A DNA stretch of 5,767 bases from Paracoccaceae bacterium. Lineage in GTDB: Bacteria; Pseudomonadota; Alphaproteobacteria; Rhodobacterales; Rhodobacteraceae. A program made the translations under genes and the position numbers. Each line of letters starts with the position of its first letter. Positions within the stretch are counted from its first letter, which is position 1. The notes below the pieces were generated by a model that worked only from the letters and a program-made list of their open reading frames with translations, searched no databases and was not told the DNA's origin. The stretch is from NCBI GenBank assembly GCA_007134405.1, contig SLKW01000129.1, positions 1 to 5,767 of the forward strand. The letters run 5' to 3'. Positions 1 to 5,767 of the stretch are shown one piece after another.

Positions 1-191
1 CCGTTGAACCCCTTCTGGCCGTGAAGTTCAAGATGGTAGCCGCGCGATTCGATCAACGCCCGCGGAAAGGTCTCGTCGGTCGACTTGATCTCTTGCAGGA
101 CGGCCAGATCCGGCGCGCTTTCGTCAAGCCAGCGTTCCAGCACCGGCGCGCGCGCCTTGATCCCGTTTATGTTGAAGGTGGCAATCTTCAT
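1..191 (-). CDS. xthA: Exodeoxyribonuclease III (N-terminal part, cut by window edge)
   Basis: This is the 5' end of the gene: 63 full codons are visible and the rest lies beyond base 1. The product starts MKIATFNINGIKAR and continues with PDLAVLQEIK and a GY..ELHGQKGFNG segment. That is the N-terminal signature of the ExoIII/AP-endonuclease fold (endonuclease/exonuclease/phosphatase family). Asn7 and Glu34 fall at the positions of the E. coli ExoIII catalytic-site Asn7 and metal-binding Glu34. Family members cut at abasic sites and remove nucleotides 3' to 5' from duplex DNA in base-excision repair, in the cytoplasm. The ATG start is supported by a GAGGG ribosome binding site, seven bases downstream of the trpE stop. 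The gene is therefore probably co-transcribed and translationally coupled with trpE. The catalytic Asp and His residues of the C-terminal part cannot be checked here. Confidence 0.95.
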   Translation of the reverse strand, partial: MKIATFNINGIKARAPVLERWLDESAPDLAVLQEIKSTDETFPRALIESRGYHLELHGQKGFN

Positions 192-195
192 GCGG

Positions 196-200
196 CCCTC
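196..200 (-). promoter_or_regulatory. xthA ribosome binding site overlapping the trpE stop codon
   Basis: Read on the minus strand, the junction is TGAGGGCCGCATG. The TGA (201-199) ends trpE, and GAGGG (200-196) is a good Shine-Dalgarno match with four bases before the xthA ATG at 191. Ribosomes ending trpE would be placed directly on the xthA start, so translational coupling is a reasonable inference. Confidence 0.7.
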
Positions 201-1716
201 ACCGGTTGCCTCGCTCGAAACGGCCGGCATCCTCGGCGGCGCGGCGCAGCGCTATCGCCTTGTTCACAGTTTCCTGCCACTCGGCCTCGGGGTCGCTGTC
301 GTGGACCACGCCACCGCCGGCCTGGATATAGAGGGTGCCGTCCTTCACCACGGCGGTGCGCAGCGCGATGCACATGTCCATCTCGCCATTGGCGGCGAAA
401 TAGCCCACGCCGCCGCCATACACGCCGCGCTTCTCGGGCTCGAGCTCGTCGATGATCTCCATCGCCCGGACTTTCGGCGCGCCCGACACGGTGCCCGCCG
501 GCAGCCCGGCCAGCAGGGCTGACAGCGCGTCGTCGCCCTCGGCAATCTCGCCCACCACGTTCGAGACGATGTGCATCACGTGGCTGTAGCGCTCGATGAT
601 GAATTCCTCGGTCGGGCGCACGGTGCCGATCTTCGCCACGCGACCGACGTCGTTGCGGCCCAGGTCCAGGAGCATCAGGTGCTCGGCGCGCTCCTTCTCG
701 TCGGCGAGCAGATCGGCTTCGAGCGCGCGATCCTCCTCGGGCGTCGCCCCCCTTGGCCGCGTGCCGGCGATGGGCCGGATGGTGACCTCGCCCGCGCGCA
801 GGCGCACCAGGATCTCGGGGCTGGCGCCGACGACGTGGAAGCCGCCGAGATCGAAGTAGAACATGAAGGGCGAGGGGTTGGTGCGCCGCAAGCTTCGGTA
901 AAGCGCGAAGGGCGATAGCGGGAAGTCCTGCGCCCAGCGTTGCGAGGGGACGACCTGGAAGATATCGCCCGCGCGGATGTAGTCCTTGGCCTTCTCGACC
1001 GCGGCGAGGTAGTCGGGTTTGCTGAAATTCGAGCGCGGCTCGCCGACCTGCGCGCTCGATCCAAGCGCGCGCCCTATTCCCGCAGCCTCGCGCTCCAGAT
1101 CGCGCACGGCCTCCATCACCCGCTCGGCCGCCTGGGCATAGGCCGCCCGCGCCGAGAGGCCCGAGGCAACCCAGGCTGGTGCCACCACCGTGACCTCGCC
1201 CTTGACGCCGTCGAGCACGGCCACGACCGAGGGGCGCATCAGCACGGCGTCGGGCAGGGCAAGTGGATCGGGGTTGAGCTGCGGTAGATGCTCTACAAGC
1301 CGGATCATGTCATAGCCGAGATAGCCGAACAGTCCCGCGGCGATCGGCGGCAGGTCGGCGGGCAAGTCGATGCGGCTTTCCGCCAGCAGCGCGCGCAGCG
1401 CCTCGAGCGGTGGCACCTCCTGGTTCTCCCAGGCCTGGTCGTCGAAGCGCGCGTCGCGGTTGATGCGCGACCGCTCGCCCAGGCATTGCCAGATCAGGTC
1501 GGGCTTCATGCCGACGACCGAGTATCGCCCGCGCACCTCGCCGCCAGTCACCGATTCCAGCATGAAGCTGTCGCGCCGGTTGCCCACCAGTTTCAGATAG
1601 AGCGAGACAGGTGTATCGAGATCCGCCGCCAACCGCGCCCAGACCAGCTGGTTTTCGCCGCGGTGCCAGCCGGCCTCGAAGGCGGCGAAATCGGGCAGGA
1701 GCTGGGCATCGCTCAC
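199..1716 (-). CDS. trpE: Anthranilate synthase component I
   Basis: TrpE converts chorismate to anthranilate, using ammonia supplied by the TrpG glutamine amidotransferase. This is the first committed step of tryptophan synthesis, in the cytoplasm. At 505 residues it is full length for a stand-alone TrpE with no fused TrpG domain. The N-terminal domain carries a MLES motif (residues 52-55) and RYS (64-66), the region that forms the tryptophan feedback site in the family. The chorismate-binding domain (about 234-490) contains DIFQVVPSQR (251-260), PIAGTRPRG (315-323), DEKERAEHLMLLDLGRND (339-356, with His346 probably matching the catalytic His398 of E. coli), YSHVMHIVS (377-385) and LPAGTVSGAPKVRAMEII (405-422). 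The start is a GTG; the nearby ATG at 1709 is out of frame. The ribosome binding site is weak (GCAGG), and only 11 bases separate the gene from the ppiD stop, so it probably depends on read-through from ppiD. No Trp-rich leader peptide or attenuator is visible directly upstream. Confidence 0.98.
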   Translation of the reverse strand: MSDAQLLPDFAAFEAGWHRGENQLVWARLAADLDTPVSLYLKLVGNRRDSFMLESVTGGEVRGRYSVVGMKPDLIWQCLGERSRINRDARFDDQAWENQEVPPLEALRALLAESRIDLPADLPPIAAGLFGYLGYDMIRLVEHLPQLNPDPLALPDAVLMRPSVVAVLDGVKGEVTVVAPAWVASGLSARAAYAQAAERVMEAVRDLEREAAGIGRALGSSAQVGEPRSNFSKPDYLAAVEKAKDYIRAGDIFQVVPSQRWAQDFPLSPFALYRSLRRTNPSPFMFYFDLGGFHVVGASPEILVRLRAGEVTIRPIAGTRPRGATPEEDRALEADLLADEKERAEHLMLLDLGRNDVGRVAKIGTVRPTEEFIIERYSHVMHIVSNVVGEIAEGDDALSALLAGLPAGTVSGAPKVRAMEIIDELEPEKRGVYGGGVGYFAANGEMDMCIALRTAVVKDGTLYIQAGGGVVHDSDPEAEWQETVNKAIALRRAAEDAGRFERGNR

Positions 1717-1727
1717 GTCGGGCCTGC

Positions 1728-3602
1728 TCAGCGGAAGTTGGCGTGCACCGCCTCGATGGCGGCTTGGTTGAGCGAGATCCCGGCCTCGCGCTCGACCGCG
1801 CGCGAGAAATAGGCGAAGACGTCCTGTGCGAGCGCCGCGCCGATCTGGTCGTCGATCGCCGCGACCAGTTGCTGCGTCTGGGCATCCTGCGGAGCGGCCG
1901 CCTCGCGCTCGATCACCACGGCCAGCAGAACTTCGGCGCCGCGCGGCTGCATCACCGGCTCGCCGGGTTCTGCAGCAAACAGGTCCTCGAGCAGATCCCC
2001 CGGGAGTTCAGGCAGTCGGTCGAGCCGGGTGATCGCTTCGAACCGGTCGGGGGCGAGGCCCGTCTCATCGGCGAACCCCTCGACCCCCTGGGTGACAAGC
2101 CCTTCGCCGAGGGCCTCGGCCTCCGCCATCAGCCGTTCGGCGACCAGCGCGGCGCGCGCGCCCTCGGCCGCCTCGTCGCGCACCTCGTCGAGCGGGCGCG
2201 GGGCGGGGGGCGTGATGGAATCCAGTCGCAGCGCGAACAAGCCGCCATCGGACAGGCCGATGATCTCGGGGAAGTCGCCCTCGCCGGCGTCGCGGGCGGC
2301 GGCGCGAAATTCGGAATAGGCGGCGATTCCGTCGTCGCTGCCTTGCGCCCAATCGATCTGGCCGAGCTCCATCGGGGTTTCGGCGGCCAGATCCTCGAGT
2401 GTGGCGCCACCGGCCAGAAGATCCTCGAACAGGTCGAAATCGTCGGCGATCATGCGCCGTGCGCGGTCGGCCGCCAGCTCGTCGTGCAACTCGGGGCGCG
2501 CTTCCTCGAAGGTGACCTCCTGCGCGCTCAGGACCGCGTTCATCCGAAACACCGCCGGTCCGACGGGGCTGGGGTGCGGGCCGGTCACCTCGCCGGGTTC
2601 GTCGAGAGCGAAGACGGCATCCCCCGCTGTCCCCAAGTCGCCCTGCGTGACATCGCCCATGTCGGTGTCTTCCAGATCGAGCCCGCGCTCAGCGACGAGA
2701 TCCTCGAACTCGACCTCGCCCTCCTCCAGCCGCGCCATCGCCGCCTCGGCCGCGGCATCGTCCGGGAAGACCAGCCGTTCGACCATCCGCCGTTCGGGCT
2801 GGACGAAGTCGGGCAACCGCTGGTCGTAGAGCGTGCGCAGCGCCTCGTCCTCGATCGCGATCTCGTCATAGAGCATCGGCGGCGTCACGTAGGCATAGGT
2901 GATGTGCCGGGTCTCGGGGGCGGTGAAGCGCTCCAGATTGGCTTCGTAATAGGCTTCGATCTGCGCCTCGCTCGGCTCCTCGACCGGTGTGTCCAGCATG
3001 TCCTCGGTCAGCGTGAAGACGGCAAAGGAATGCCGCGTCGCGTAATGCGCGACCAGAACGTCGCGCAGGTTGGCGGGCGTCTCGACGGCGCCCGCGGTGG
3101 CGGCCTGAAGGATCCCGCGCGCGGTTTCCCGGCGCAGTTCGTCTTCGAATTCGCGCGGGCTCATGTTCACGTTCTGCAGCGCGAAGCGATAGGCCTCGCG
3201 GTCGAATTCGCCACCCGGGCCGCGGAAGGCCCCGATCTCGCTGATGGCGCGGGTCACGTTCTCGTCGCCCAATGAAATCCCGATCCGCTCGGCCTCGGCA
3301 TCGAGCGCGGCTTGCGCGACCAGCCGCGCGCGGACCATCTGATCGACGCCCATCTGCTCGAGCTGGGCAAAGCTCAGCGCCTGGCCGGTCTGCTGCTGGA
3401 CGCCGCGGATCTCCTGCTGCAGGGCGCGGGCATATGTATCCACGCTGATCTCCTGCCCGCCGACCGAACCGATGGAGCGCACCCGCTGACCGAGGAAGCC
3501 GTCGATGCCGAAGCCCGCGAGTCCGAGGATCAGAAGGCCCATCAGGATCCAGACGAAGATATTGTGCTTGCTCTTTGGCTTGCTCTTCTGCTCTTTGGCC
3601 AT
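1728..3602 (-). CDS. ppiD: PpiD-type membrane-anchored periplasmic foldase (peptidylprolyl isomerase family)
   Basis: The 624-residue product, close to the length of E. coli PpiD, begins with a short Lys-rich tail (residues 1-13). One membrane segment follows (about 15-37, core FVWILMGLLILGLAGFGI), so the tail should be cytoplasmic and the body periplasmic. Residues 44-170 look like a SurA/PpiD N-terminal chaperone domain, with VGGQEISVDTYARALQQEI early and PREFEDELRRETARGIL at 149-165. A parvulin-like domain follows at about 272-356 (DMGD...GDL, FAL, GEVTGP, SPVGPAVFRM). Both conserved histidines appear lost: the first strand reads ERLVF where RHILV is usual, and Ala350 sits where SPFGWH is usual. 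Two further parvulin-like segments may follow. The protein is very acidic and has no cysteine. PpiD family members assist folding of proteins leaving the Sec translocon; a chaperone role without isomerase activity is an inference. It is the first gene of the apparent ppiD-trpE-xthA unit. ATG 3602 was preferred to ATG 3650. Confidence 0.88.
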   Translation of the reverse strand: MAKEQKSKPKSKHNIFVWILMGLLILGLAGFGIDGFLGQRVRSIGSVGGQEISVDTYARALQQEIRGVQQQTGQALSFAQLEQMGVDQMVRARLVAQAALDAEAERIGISLGDENVTRAISEIGAFRGPGGEFDREAYRFALQNVNMSPREFEDELRRETARGILQAATAGAVETPANLRDVLVAHYATRHSFAVFTLTEDMLDTPVEEPSEAQIEAYYEANLERFTAPETRHITYAYVTPPMLYDEIAIEDEALRTLYDQRLPDFVQPERRMVERLVFPDDAAAEAAMARLEEGEVEFEDLVAERGLDLEDTDMGDVTQGDLGTAGDAVFALDEPGEVTGPHPSPVGPAVFRMNAVLSAQEVTFEEARPELHDELAADRARRMIADDFDLFEDLLAGGATLEDLAAETPMELGQIDWAQGSDDGIAAYSEFRAAARDAGEGDFPEIIGLSDGGLFALRLDSITPPAPRPLDEVRDEAAEGARAALVAERLMAEAEALGEGLVTQGVEGFADETGLAPDRFEAITRLDRLPELPGDLLEDLFAAEPGEPVMQPRGAEVLLAVVIEREAAAPQDAQTQQLVAAIDDQIGAALAQDVFAYFSRAVEREAGISLNQAAIEAVHANFR

Positions 3603-3610
3603 GCGCCGCG

Positions 3611-3617
3611 CCCTTCC
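3611..3617 (-). promoter_or_regulatory. ppiD ribosome binding site (decides the start)
   Basis: The minus strand reads GGAAGGG eight bases before the ATG at 3602. The longer reading frame's ATG at 3650 has no purine-rich site upstream and would add 16 residues of unusual composition ahead of the Lys-rich tail and membrane segment. The shorter start also gives the normal PpiD layout. Confidence 0.65.
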
Positions 3618-3637
3618 GGCAGTACAAATTCGGGCCT

Positions 3638-3666
3638 TGTGTAAGGGCATGGGCGCATCGGGGCAA
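3638..3666 (-). promoter_or_regulatory. Weak candidate promoter for ppiD-trpE-xthA
   Basis: On the minus strand TTGCCC (3666-3661) and TACACA (3643-3638) are 17 bases apart, each matching three of six bases of the sigma-70 -35 and -10 consensus. This is the best pair I found in the 140-base gap before ppiD, where a promoter would be expected. The match is poor and the -35 box lies in one arm of the inverted repeat, so the call is tentative. Confidence 0.2.
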
Positions 3667-3680
3667 GCGAATTGCCCCGA
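3658..3680. repeat. Perfect 9-bp inverted repeat between the EF-G-like gene and ppiD
   Basis: TCGGGGCAA (3658-3666) and TTGCCCCGA (3672-3680) are exact reverse complements separated by the 5-base GCGAA. It could form a stable hairpin in RNA from either strand, or be a dyad operator in DNA. No T-tract follows on either strand, so it is not a classical Rho-independent terminator. Its position, 63 bases after the EF-G-like stop and 56 bases before the ppiD start, suits a transcript 3'-end structure or a regulator site for the ppiD unit. A shorter stem nearby (GGCCG 3724-3728 with CGGCC 3736-3740) is weaker. Confidence 0.75.
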
Positions 3681-3742
3681 CGTTGCCTGGCCTGTGAACC
3701 CAAGTCATCGGCGGGCGATCGCGGGCCGTCTCGGGCGGCCGT

Positions 3743-5668
3743 TCAGGCCAGGGCGGCAAGCCGCGTCTTGCTGATCGCCTCCGCTTCCTTGCCGTAGACT
3801 TCCTCGTAATGGTCAAAGCGCGCGTCCAGCCAGGCGGTGCCCTGCGTAGCTCCGGCAAGCTGGCTCAAAAGGTCGTCGCGGGCCGCGGCAGGCAGCGTGG
3901 CGCGGAACAGGTCCCAGCCGCGCTGGTCCGGGTCGCGGTCGAAGCCCAGCACCTGCCCCTTGAGCCCCGAGATCAGCGACACCAGCGCCCCCGAACAGGC
4001 CGACGGCACGTGGATGTCGACCCGGTCGATCGCCTGCAACAGCAAGGGCCCCGCCTGCGTCAGCCCCTCGCGCACGCCCATCCTGCCGGCGGTGCGAAAG
4101 GCGTGGTCCGAACTGTCGACCGTGTGGTGCTTGCCGTCGGTCAGCGTCACCGCGATGTCGACGACCGGAAATCCCATCGGGCCGCGATCCGTCGCATCCT
4201 GCGCGCCCGCCTCGACCGAGGGGATGTAGTTGCGCGGCACCGCGCCGCCCTTGACGGTCTCGGTGAACTGGAACCCCGCGCCGCGCGGCATCGGCGCGAT
4301 GACCAGCGTCACGTCGGCGAACTGCCCGGCGCCCCCGGTCTGCTTGCGGTGCCGGTAGCGGACCTCGGCGCGTCCCGAGATGGTTTCGCGCCAAGACACT
4401 TGCGGCGGGCGCGTCTCGACCGAGAGGCCGAAATCGGCCTCGAGCGCGGCCAGCACCCGGCGCAGATGCTGCGGACCCTGCGTGCGCAGCACCGGCTGGC
4501 CGGTTTCGTCCTCGGTCTCGTGGCTAAGGAACGGGTCGGTCTCGGCCATGCGGGCGAGCGCCGTCGACAGGCGTACCTCGTCGCGCTCGCTGCCTGGGAT
4601 CAGCACGCGCGCCAGCATCGGCGTATGCCCGGCGGCCCAGTCGGGGCGGGGCAGGGGGGCGTCGGAACCCAGCGGCACGCCCGCCCCCAGATGTTCGGAT
4701 TTTACCGCCAGCGCGACCTCGCCCAGGTCCATCGGCCCGCCCGCGCCGCCGCCCGGCTTCTGCAACCCGCCCAGGTTGCCGCCGGCCAGCGTCTGGCCGA
4801 TGGCGATGCCGTCCTCCAGCGCGCGGATTGCGACCACTTTGCCCAGATGCTTGCGGATCTGGGCGTGAAAGGCCACCGCCCGCGCACCGCCGAGCCGCTC
4901 ACGTAGGCGTCTAGGGTCGGGCGCCTCGTGCCGCAGGGCCTTCATCAGCCGCGTCACACCGTTCGATTGCTCGGCCGCGCCCAGGAAGGCGGGGATCAGC
5001 ACGTTCTCGCTGAGTTCCCGGCTGGCAATGGAATAGAGCGCGCCGGTCGCGGGCTCCCGGTCCTCGATCAGTTCCTCCAGCAGTGCGTCGTCGTATTCCG
5101 ACATCTGCTCCAGCAGCTCGCTGCGCGCCTCGGCCTCGCGCTCGGCAACCGGGCCCGAGGGCATCTCGATCAACGCCGATTGCTGCCCGGAGCGGTATCG
5201 CCAGGCGCGTTCCGAGATCAGGTCGACGGCGCCCACCACCGCCTCGCCCTCGCGGATCGGGATTTGGCGCAGGACGATCGTGTGGTTCGAATAGCCCTGC
5301 AATTCGGCGACGATGTCGCGCACCCGCGCCGTCGTCGTGTCCATCTTGTTGACGAACAGGAAGCAAGGCGTGCCCGAGGCCTCGACCACCCGAAGCCAGG
5401 GCGCGACCAGCATCGCCGCTTCGGGATCGGGCGGCACCACCAGCACCGCCGCGTCCGACGCCATCAACGCACCCTGCGCGAGCGCCGCATATTCCGATCC
5501 GCCGGGCAGATCGAGCGCGCACCAAGGCTCGCCCAGATACTCGAAACTTGTAATGGTCAGAGGGTCCATCGCCTCGCTCCTCGCGCGCCCGCCGTCAAGC
5601 GCGCTGAGGCGTCCGACCAACGTCGACTTGCCCGATTGCGACGGCCCCAGTACCGTGATGCACCGCAT
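3743..5668 (-). CDS. EF-G-like translational GTPase paralogue with degenerate G motifs
   Basis: The 641-residue protein has the five-domain EF-G layout but is shorter than canonical EF-G (about 700). In the G domain (about 1-250), the P-loop GPSQSGKS (8-15) and NKMD (107-110) are intact. Switch I reads DPLTITS (35-41), where RGITI is usual, and G3 reads DLPGG (53-57), where DTPGH is usual, so the catalytic histidine is missing. The G5 region is GAAEQSNGV (230-238). Domain II (about 265-345) has a Gly-rich loop. Domain III (about 346-425) carries RLSTALARMAETDPFL. Domain IV (about 428-545) keeps RKQTGGAGQF (441-450) and HTVDSS (515-520). Domain V ends near FDHYEEV (618-624). Canonical fusA sits in the str operon with rpsL, rpsG and tuf, none of which is here, so this is a paralogue. 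It probably binds GTP and the ribosome; its actual role is unknown to me. The ATG has a strong ribosome binding site. Confidence 0.93.
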   Translation of the reverse strand: MRCITVLGPSQSGKSTLVGRLSALDGGRARSEAMDPLTITSFEYLGEPWCALDLPGGSEYAALAQGALMASDAAVLVVPPDPEAAMLVAPWLRVVEASGTPCFLFVNKMDTTTARVRDIVAELQGYSNHTIVLRQIPIREGEAVVGAVDLISERAWRYRSGQQSALIEMPSGPVAEREAEARSELLEQMSEYDDALLEELIEDREPATGALYSIASRELSENVLIPAFLGAAEQSNGVTRLMKALRHEAPDPRRLRERLGGARAVAFHAQIRKHLGKVVAIRALEDGIAIGQTLAGGNLGGLQKPGGGAGGPMDLGEVALAVKSEHLGAGVPLGSDAPLPRPDWAAGHTPMLARVLIPGSERDEVRLSTALARMAETDPFLSHETEDETGQPVLRTQGPQHLRRVLAALEADFGLSVETRPPQVSWRETISGRAEVRYRHRKQTGGAGQFADVTLVIAPMPRGAGFQFTETVKGGAVPRNYIPSVEAGAQDATDRGPMGFPVVDIAVTLTDGKHHTVDSSDHAFRTAGRMGVREGLTQAGPLLLQAIDRVDIHVPSACSGALVSLISGLKGQVLGFDRDPDQRGWDLFRATLPAAARDDLLSQLAGATQGTAWLDARFDHYEEVYGKEAEAISKTRLAALA

Positions 5669-5671
5669 CGG

Positions 5672-5681
5672 CCCTCCCCCC
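5672..5681 (-). promoter_or_regulatory. Strong G-rich ribosome binding site of the EF-G-like gene
   Basis: The minus strand reads GGGGGGAGGG, ending three bases before the ATG at 5668. It contains GGAGG-type Shine-Dalgarno matches and supports this start. The run of G is unusually long for such a site. Confidence 0.7.
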
Positions 5682-5696
5682 TGTTTTGTCTTGCCG

Positions 5697-5713
5697 CGCC
5701 GGTCGGCCCGGCG
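5697..5713. repeat. Small GC inverted repeat upstream of the EF-G-like gene
   Basis: CGCCGG (5697-5702) and CCGGCG (5708-5713) are exact reverse complements around TCGGC. The stem lies 28 bases upstream of the ATG. There is no T-tract, and short GC stems are common by chance in DNA this GC-rich, so a function is not established. Confidence 0.35.
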
Positions 5714-5767
5714 TTCCCCCGGCCTTCCCGTCGCGCGGGCAGGGCCGCCTCCGGCACCGATGATCGC

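Larger units (their letters stand above)
5669..5767. other. Upstream stretch with no recognised gene
   Basis: These 99 bases hold no gene I can support. The reading frame of the EF-G-like protein stays open to the window edge but has no ATG, GTG or TTG upstream of 5668, so the annotated start is the first possible one in view. No convincing promoter was seen; the only AT-richer patch (about 5681-5692) sits directly before the ribosome binding site. Whether an upstream gene ends here, or a divergent one begins just outside, cannot be decided. Confidence 0.5.

Noticed and set aside
21..522. Two overlapping plus-strand open frames at the left end
   Set aside because: They lie antisense to the xthA start and the trpE 3' end, whose conserved motifs leave no doubt about the coding strand.
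1611..3275. Long plus-strand open frame (554 codons) antisense to ppiD
   Set aside because: It spans the ppiD-trpE junction on the opposite strand and its product is rich in Arg, Gly and His-Pro combinations typical of the reverse complement of GC-rich codons. I see no family motif or ribosome binding site. High GC alone makes such frames common.
3603..3650. ppiD start at ATG 3650, giving 640 residues
   Set aside because: No ribosome binding site precedes it, and the extra 16 residues do not fit the usual short Lys-rich tail plus membrane segment. ATG 3602 has GGAAGGG upstream.
3658..3680. The inverted repeat as a Rho-independent terminator
   Set aside because: Neither strand has a T-run after the stem, so only an inverted repeat is claimed.
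2866..3858. Minus-strand frame of 330 codons crossing the gap, with a possible Trp-containing leader start (MTWVHRPG)
   Set aside because: Considered as a leader peptide before ppiD-trpE, but it has one Trp codon, no early stop and runs out of frame through ppiD with low-complexity Arg-rich sequence. It is a shadow frame.
3809..4906. Plus-strand open frame of 365 codons antisense to the EF-G-like gene
   Set aside because: The opposite strand encodes an unmistakable EF-G domain structure through the whole stretch. The antisense product is Arg-, His- and Ala-rich with no recognisable domain.
5760..5767. Possible divergent gene start (ATGATCGC) on the plus strand at the window edge
   Set aside because: No purine-rich ribosome binding site precedes it and only two codons and two bases are visible.

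Overview
The window is gene-dense, GC-rich DNA with strong G/C preference at third codon positions. It looks like an alphaproteobacterium, most likely of the Rhodobacteraceae (Rhodobacter/Roseobacter group). That placement is an inference from base composition and the character of the proteins, not from a search. Every gene supported here lies on the minus strand, so transcription runs from the high to the low coordinates.

In order of transcription: (1) 5767-5669 is an upstream stretch with no recognised gene, ending in a very G-rich ribosome binding site. (2) 5668-3743 encodes a complete EF-G-like translational GTPase paralogue of 641 residues, with eroded switch motifs but an intact domain IV. 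(3) 3742-3603 is a 140-base gap holding a perfect 9-bp inverted repeat and, at best, a weak promoter. (4) 3602-1728 encodes a membrane-anchored, PpiD-type periplasmic foldase with a degenerate parvulin domain. (5) 1716-199 encodes anthranilate synthase component I (TrpE), starting at GTG. (6) 191-1 is the N-terminal third or less of exodeoxyribonuclease III (XthA), running off the window.

ppiD, trpE and xthA are separated by only 11 and 7 bases, and the xthA ribosome binding site overlaps the trpE stop codon. They almost certainly form one transcription unit, although their jobs are unrelated: envelope protein folding, the first committed step of tryptophan synthesis, and DNA repair. No trp leader peptide is visible, and trpG, trpD and trpC are absent from the window. 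The EF-G-like gene is probably a separate unit upstream.

I saw no mobile element, CRISPR array, tRNA, rRNA or defence or toxin locus, and nothing here amounts to a clearly undescribed system. The points most worth a second look are the EF-G-like protein, which lacks the catalytic histidine of its G3 motif; the repeated, probably non-catalytic parvulin-like segments of the foldase; and the intergenic inverted repeat.
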